From assembly GCF_905147045.1 (NCBI RefSeq), contig NC_065898.1:8990001-9054000 (forward strand): 64,000 bases of DNA. The letters run 5' to 3'. This DNA comes from Nymphalis io. Lineage: Eukaryota > Arthropoda > Insecta > Lepidoptera > Nymphalidae. This document shows positions 58,478-64,000 of the stretch, one piece after another (the first letter of the stretch is position 1; every line of letters starts with the position of its first letter). The notes beneath the pieces were generated by a model. It worked only from the letters and a program-made list of their open reading frames with translations, was not told where the DNA came from and searched no databases. A program made the translations under genes and the position numbers.

Positions 58478-60275
58478 TTATAATTATAAAAAAAATATTA
58501 AATTATTTTTAATCTTAATTAAAAGTCGAAATATATTTCAATTAGCTTAATTATTTCTTACTCACTATAATAAAAACATGCACCGGAAATATCGAGTTTA
58601 CACAGTCGCGACAAAAATAAATCATATTTACATTTCAAAATTATTAAAACAATATTAGATAATCATAAAACATACCCAAAATATCTATTAAATCTTATTT
58701 AATTTAATTCGTTACTTAAAATAATCTGTAAGGAAATCATAGTGTTAACACCGTAAGTACAAAATGTTAGTGACTTGCTTAATTCATTGATCATACCAAA
58801 ATTATTTTAATGAGAAAGTTCTTTAAATTATGAATTATAATTTATTATTCCACGTTTTATTCACTTTATAGCAAAAAGTTGTTAATAATATTTCCTGTGT
58901 TGTTTAAGTTCTGAATTAGATAGCGCTTTACAAATATACATAAAAATTTGGTTTAATTTATTACTTACAATGAAACCAGACGGCAGCACGGTCCAGCGCC
59001 CATATAACTATATATGTACATAACATTACCTAACTAGGTTTAAGTGCCATTCTTGCAAGAGTAACTGAGACACTAAATTGGCAATATCGGTGAGAATTTA
59101 TTTATTTATATAGTGTTTAATGTTATTTAAAATATTATTTATTTATTTAAGCATCTTGAAAATAGCTAAGGAGATCTTCAAGTATTTCCTCATATTATTT
59201 TATATTTTATTTTTTACTTTCATATGTATTTAGGACAGACCTAAAATGTTTGGTTCATTATAAAATTAATAACTGTTTGCGCCGCTCGAACTGACTGAAC
59301 GCGACGCCGCTGTAAAACGATTATTTGTAAAATCAGCCGCGCATCGTCGGTAGTGGGGAATTAAGCGCGGGAGTAAGACGTGTTTCAAGAAGTCAGCAAG
59401 TTGAGTTGTTTTCGTTGAAGAAGTGAAGCCAATTGAAGCGAAGATTATTATATGAATATAAAATAGCTCTTTTAAGAGCTTGACATTACCTCATACTACG
59501 TCATTGCATGCTGCTTCTTGTTTCAAATAAACAGTTCTTTTCAGAACTATTCATTGTTTCAAACGATGACGTTGTATAATGAGGCATGCGTGGCGTGTGT
59601 ATTCTTGTTGCTATGCGTACTGCTATACCTATATTGATTCGATTTCAAAGTTCCGTTATCCTTTCCGTAGAAAACCTTTTCGCCTCGCAAATTTTATATG
59701 TACTCATGCGAGATGATTTAATATTTATTTATATAATTTGTATTTATTATAAAACAAACAAAATGTAATGGGAACTCTAGCTGAACAGACTTACAGTATT
59801 CTCTCCGACATTATGTTATGTGGGTTATCGTACTTAAATAACATAAACTAATCATGACATTATCAGCTAGGCCGCCCGCTTAAATAATTTTTTTTTTAAT
59901 AAATAATGTTTACGTTCAAATTTGTTAATTGATTTTATGAAAATATTATATTAAACATGTATTTTTTCAAACAAAATATTATTACTAAATAATGAAATTT
60001 GTATATTTGGACTCAATCAGTTATATTATTTAGTACAACTTTAATATACTTACTACATTATAAAGATACAGATAGAAATATTAAGAGTTTAGCCGAAAAC
60101 CATATATTTTATACCTGGAAAGGACAATTGAAAAGAATGGTATTTTGAATAGCTGCTGACAATTGCTATCGGAAGCTTATTTGAACTATAACCTAAACAA
60201 AATCGAATCGATAAACAGTAATCGATGTAGTTTGTCAATAGTCGATTACTGTTTCTTAGTGTTTCTTAGATTTTA
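58478..60275 (-). repeat. Right arm of the 1.9-kb inverted repeat
   Basis: Inverted counterpart of 38383-40308. The arms are separated by about 18.2 kb, which holds the gypsy element, BEN pseudogene copy 3, the mariner and LINE copy B. Confidence 0.9.
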
Positions 60276-60450
60276 TTAAGAAATGTTTATTTAATTATTA
60301 GACGCTGCGCAAGCCTTACTGGACCTTCATCACGGGACAAGAACTGTGGTAAGCATTTTAAGCAGCTTTATTAGCTCTACAGTAGGTAATATTTAAGATA
60401 AATATTTTTTTAAATATTCGAATTAATAATCTAATACTACATTTTTGCAG

Positions 60451-61012
60451 CCTGCGCCACTGCCACTTCCTAATACAAGCACCCCAAAGAGTATTCACCC
60501 AAATATTGTAATGAAAAATCTAAGAAAAATAATTTAAAATATGTCAAGAATAAACTGATGTCTGACAAAGGAACGCAAACTGAGTTGAATTTACCCGAAA
60601 TTAAAAAGACGTATATTATAAAAGAATTACACGCTGAAATAGAATGTCTTAAGTAAAAGCTGAAAAGAAAAAAACCGGAAACATTCTCAATTACCGTTTC
60701 ATATGTAATAAACATGTAATAAATCGGGTGTAATAACATGTAATAACCGCGAATCGGCAAGCGCAGCGTAGGGCGCCCTCCAGCCAGGTGGACCGACGAC
60801 CTTAAGAAGGTGGCGGGCACCAACTGGATGCGGAAGGCGGAGGACAGGGAGCTTTGGCGCACCTTGGGAGAGGCCTATGTTCAGCAGTGGACAACGATTG
60901 GCTGTTGATTGATTTGATTGAAATCGGATGTTTCTAGTAACGAATATTCGGAAAACACATACCTCCGAAAATCCTACAAAAGTAAAACAAAACAAACTAC
61001 TACTACTGACTT
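60451..61012 (+). pseudogene. BEN paralogue exon A, interrupted by an RTE fragment
   Basis: After ATTTTTGCAG the sequence begins PAPLPLPNTSTPKSIHPN, homologous to exon A of paralogue 2 (28785-29099 minus). After a one-base shift it reads NNLKYVKNKLMSDKGTQTEL and YIIKELHAEIECLK with a TAA, and continues after the insertion near 60930. The GTQTE and heptad-like pattern echoes FDQGTQTDP and the coiled coil in exon 4 of the intact gene. A possible upstream exon end (GACAAGAACTGTG, then GTAAGC) is at 60335-60352. Confidence 0.7.
60732..60920 (+). mobile_element. 5'-truncated RTE 3' end
   Basis: 60747-60907 repeats the last 160 bp of the RTE at 1-2924 almost exactly and ends in TTGATTGATTTGATTG. 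AAATCGG occurs on both sides (60721 and 60921) and probably marks the target duplication, with about 15 bp of filler at the 5' junction. Confidence 0.88.
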
Positions 61013-61105
61013 TGTTAGTAAAATATTACTTGCTTAATAATATAGTTTTTTTAAATGTTAATTATTAGACATCACTAAATAACTTCTATTTATAATTATT
61101 TCTAG

Positions 61106-61776
61106 AGTCCTCTTGGAAAATTGGATTCAACATTTGCAAATGAACGCGATGACTTTACAAACAGTAACATGAGAGCTCGTAAAGAAGAGAAAAAAACTAA
61201 TTACGTTGGGTGCAACCGGAAGATCCAAAAAAAAATGCAAATTAAATTTAAAATTAATATATTGACTGTTGTAAAGAAACTATCGTCTATATCGTCTATA
61301 CCGCAATATTTGAAGACGAAAGTCTTCAACCAATGCGTCTTACCTGCCATGACATACGGTGCCGAAACGTGGACACTAACTGCGGGACTAGTCCACAAAT
61401 TCAAAGTCGCTCAGCGTGCTATGGAGCGAGCTATGCTCGGAGTATCTTTGAAGGATAAGATCAGAAATGAGATTATCCGGAAAAGAACCGGAGTCACCGA
61501 CATAGCTTGCAAAATTAGCAGGCTGAAGTGGCAGTGGGCTGGTCACGTATGTCGTAGGACCGATGGCCGTTGGAGCAGACGAGTCCTAGAGTGGAGACCG
61601 CGAATCGGCAAGCGCAGCGTAGGGCGCCCTCCAGCCAGGTGGACCGACGACCTTAAGAAGGTGGCGGGCACCAACTGGATGCGGAAGGCGGAGGACAGGG
61701 AGCTTTGGCGCACCTTGGGAGAGGCCTATGTTCAGCAGTGGACAACGATTGGCTGTTGATTGAAAGAAACTATGAC
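61106..61776 (+). pseudogene. BEN paralogue downstream exon with RTE insertion
   Basis: Following TATTTCTAG the exon reads SPLGKLDSTFANERDDFTNS and onward to LTVVKK. In the pre-insertion state it would have ended at the TGA at 61774-61776. The truncated RTE has inserted just before that codon, so the present frame runs from the host exon straight into the RTE C-terminus (to 61759). I do not recognise the host peptide; its position next to exon A suggests the same paralogue. Confidence 0.6.
61284..61762 (+). mobile_element. 5'-truncated RTE copy with 11-bp target-site duplication
   Basis: AAAGAAACTAT flanks the insert (61273-61283 and 61763-61773). From about 61295 it matches 2457-2931 of the RTE with very few differences, so it is recent and closely related to the copy at the left edge. 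Confidence 0.95.
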
Positions 61777-61789
61777 TAAATTTAATTAA

Positions 61790-61989
61790 TGCCAATTGGT
61801 CGATGTTTGTACCAAGAGTGGCGCTTCCACATTTTAGGCTTCGAAGGAAATTTTCGATTGACGTCAATGATTGACGTCAATGCTGCTTGTAGTTGCTGCG
61901 CTTGTAAAACGTGGAGCCTATGTAGGTCGCAGGTGCCGTGTGCATTAGGCAAGCATGCTGATGCAGCGATCTACTGGCTATGTGTAACA
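61790..61989 (-). repeat. Probable 3' LTR of the errantivirus, about 200 bp
   Basis: On the minus strand a G-rich polypurine-like tract (CGGGGGGACG) is followed by TGTTACACATAGCC, and the segment ends in GGCA at 61790, giving TG..CA termini. The partner LTR is outside the window, so neither length nor target duplication can be verified. An imperfect TTGACGTCAA duplication lies at 61858-61882. Confidence 0.6.
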
Positions 61990-63690
61990 CGTCCCCCCGA
62001 AGAACAGCGAGTATCGATGGACTTGTGCGAGATGGTCGCTGCTAGGCATCCAGGATCAACCCTTATTTGGCTGGGGTTGATAGTGCGTGGAGCTGGGACT
62101 GCACAAACGATTTCAGGGTTGCTGCTGTAGTTTTCCGTGACGGCTTTAGATACTTTTCTTGTGCGTAGCCGGCGGTAGAGTAGAGTAGCGATGAACGCGC
62201 ATGTACCGAAGAGTGTGAGGTACATGGGTATAGTCGTGTGATATATGACTGGGTCGGTGACGTTATCTAGATGTATGGGCGATTGCGTCGCCATCTCGTT
62301 GCTCAGGGCGTGAAGTTTTTGTAGATTCGGGGAATTCAAGATGATCTTCGGGTGACTTTGATGTCTTTACTCGTTGTATAGGGGCATCTCGATGATCTTT
62401 ATGACATGTCCTTTGATTTGGTCGTTGGAGTTGGAGATAGTGAAGGCGGGTGTTCTGAGGTTGCAGTTTAGTGGGATAACTGCCAAGTAGCTGCCGTGTA
62501 GAGTCTGGTATTGTTCTTGACCGCAGGATATCTTCACCTTGGTTGGGACGGGAAAGCTCAGGGTGCAGTGCTTGTCGTCCAGGGCTTCCAGGGCTTCGGT
62601 AGTGAGAGCTACGGGTGTTAGTTTACAGTTGGGCTAAAGTTCCTGGTGGGCTATAAGATGCTGGATACAATCTCCCTGGCTCTGAGTATGAAGGCTAGGT
62701 GTCGACTCACAGAGATATAAAGAATTTATCTTCGGGCATTCTGCCTCTATGTACCTAGAATCTGCGCTAGAGAGTGCTACGAAAGGAGAGGGTGGTATAA
62801 GGGTTTCATGGTATCTATTTGGACCTAGGGATAGCTTATAGAAATCATATGTGGAAGAAACGATAATTGGAATCTTTATAACTAGTACTATTTGTTTGCC
62901 TAAATAGAAATAACCTAATTTAATTAATTCATAAAAGTACTTACTTTCTATGTTAAGGATCTCATTATTAGAATATAAAATCCTTAATTTACTTAACATA
63001 TCCTTAATTTCATCTAAACTAAATAAAGAGTACGGGGTGCTCGATGCACGAATAAAAGTTAAGGTGTTCTCTAAATTCTGTAACTCTTCATAAAGATCTC
63101 CTATATTATCTCTTAGGATTAATAAATGTTGTGCTATGAGAGCGTACCTAATTAAATCTCTATCTCTGGCAGCGTTAATGTCTAAGATTAAATTCAAGGC
63201 TTTGTTCATCTTATCCTGATTCGAGATTATATTACTTATTATCTGAGAGCTTTGTGAAATGAATTTACTATTTAAACTAACATGATTATTGATCTCTAAT
63301 TCTAGCTTGTGCTCATTATTACGCAAGGTTTTTATAGCGTTTTCATATTTAAGTGCGTCAGTGTAATCTAAATTACCGGAAATTGATTTTATTACGGAGC
63401 CTAAGCCGTAAATGAGACCTCTTTTACTACGAGATGATTCAAACATACTATTTTTATTACTGATTAAGGTGATTTTACTATCGAGATGTTCTAGGTGAGG
63501 GTCAAAGAGAGATAATGTTTTATTACTAAGCAAGGGTCGTGATTCAGCCATCTGGGTTTTTACTAAATCAATTTGGAAACTAATATTTTCTAAATCTATG
63601 TGACTCAGGAAAGAGTGGTAATGAGAGACAATCTTAGCTGTCCCTAATTTAAAAGGAAGTAGTCCGGGTCCATTGTCAAGTGAGTCAATT
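61990..63690 (-). pseudogene. env: Errantivirus envelope (baculovirus F-like) gene, broken
   Basis: The minus-strand frame 63551-62634 resembles insect errantivirus Env, which is related to baculovirus F fusion proteins and sits on the surface of the particle. A dibasic cleavage site followed by a glycine-rich hydrophobic stretch is visible about 40 residues in, and long heptad-rich helices follow. An in-frame TAG ends this part at 62634-62636; further Env-like sequence follows in the same general region, with another stop near 62362. The last open part (62339-61971) contains a hydrophobic membrane-spanning segment and a basic cytoplasmic tail. Env-like codons also extend upstream of 63551 to about 63690, next to an acceptor-like CAG, consistent with the spliced env mRNA of this group. 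As it stands no full-length Env can be made. Confidence 0.85.
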
Positions 63691-64000
63691 GTTATCTCCT
63701 GTCCTCGGGTCGGATGTAGAGTCGTCAGCCAAAGTAGTATCCTGTAACAAGGTAGGATTCTTAGGACTTCGCTTAAGGCGAGATTTAGCTACAGGATCGC
63801 GTTTCTTCTTCGTATAGATGTGAATTGGAAGATCTGCGAGTACAGTGTCCTGTGTATATCGCGAGGCTAACTTCTGTCGGGATGCCATAGAATTGCGTAC
63901 AAAGACTTGTTGGTCAGGGGTGTAGCTTTTCTCGGGTTCTCTATCTTTATTACGATTTTCAGTCAGTTGTGTCCGGTCATGTAGGGAGGTCTGGTTGATA
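63685..64000 (-). CDS. pol: Errantivirus Pol, integrase C-terminal tail (partial)
   Basis: The minus-strand frame is open from the right edge and ends at TGA 63687-63685. It includes DQQVFVRNS and a lysine/arginine-rich tail (KKKRDPVAKSRLKR), the position and composition of the tail after the integrase GPY/F region. It overlaps the start of the env region, as usual in errantiviruses. The catalytic part of Pol lies outside the window, so activity cannot be judged. Confidence 0.75.
   Translation of the reverse strand, partial: INQTSLHDRTQLTENRNKDREPEKSYTPDQQVFVRNSMASRQKLASRYTQDTVLADLPIHIYTKKKRDPVAKSRLKRSPKNPTLLQDTTLADDSTSDPRTGDNN

Noticed and set aside
60470..60995. Minus-strand frames with RRLPHPVGARHLLKVVGPPG-type sequence (60470-60995, 61586-61867)
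   Set aside because: They are antisense readings of the truncated RTE copies.

Overview
The window looks like lepidopteran nuclear DNA, most likely from a butterfly. It is AT-rich and intron-bearing, and it carries a tRNA-headed SINE of the Metulj type in at least seven places, lepidopteran-style RTE and Jockey/CR1 LINEs, a PIF/Harbinger transposon, a mariner fragment, Ty3/gypsy pieces and an insect errantivirus. I see no rRNA, convincing tRNA, CRISPR array or prokaryotic gene organisation. The species is inferred, not shown.

The one gene that reads as intact is a seven-exon BEN-domain gene on the + strand at 31951-38238 (predicted 444 aa). Its splice phases are consistent and no stop interrupts it. 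Around it lie broken copies of the same gene: exon copies at 5324-5414, 10570-11045, 45756-46166 and, inverted, 24749-24806. There are also pieces of a second, diverged BEN paralogue: 28300-29099 minus, last exons at 16056-16185 and 57426-57555 minus, and exons at 60451-61776 plus. Flanks and introns of these copies recur as blocks, called here L, U, W, D and M, many inverted. One pair is a 1.8-1.9 kb inverted repeat (38383-40308 against 58478-60275) with an 18 kb spacer. The region therefore behaves as an ampliconic, rearranged gene family neighbourhood.

Layout. 1-2924: RTE retrotransposon with one nonsense codon. 2925-5505: duplicated flanks and a BEN exon copy. 5506-6854: probable solo LTR. 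7286-10443: Harbinger element with 41-bp terminal inverted repeats, sitting in an intron copy of the BEN pseudogene. 10444-13107: BEN 3' exons and downstream blocks. 13108-15137: young LTR element lacking pol. 15138-22200: mostly unassigned AT-rich DNA with SINEs and a Jockey remnant. 22200-25310: block M copy, 243-bp LINE monomers, LINE ORF1, inverted BEN exon. 25311-27480: LINE copy A. 27485-31950: gypsy RNase H scrap, BEN paralogue and rearranged flanks. 31951-38238: BEN gene. 38239-41300: inverted-repeat arm and block L. 41360-44330: decayed gypsy element. 44500-52068: blocks W, D and U, SINEs, mariner, a 100-aa ORF. 52069-55636: LINE copy B. 55637-60275: blocks and right arm. 60300-61789: BEN paralogue exons split by two truncated RTE copies. 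61790-64000: errantivirus on the minus strand, running off the right edge.

Because the copies are alleles of one another at many breakpoints, the intact gene serves as an empty-site reference for several insertions. Almost every mobile element is visibly disabled. The BEN gene is the best candidate for present host function; the Harbinger transposase keeps its catalytic residues but has a frame break near its N-terminus.
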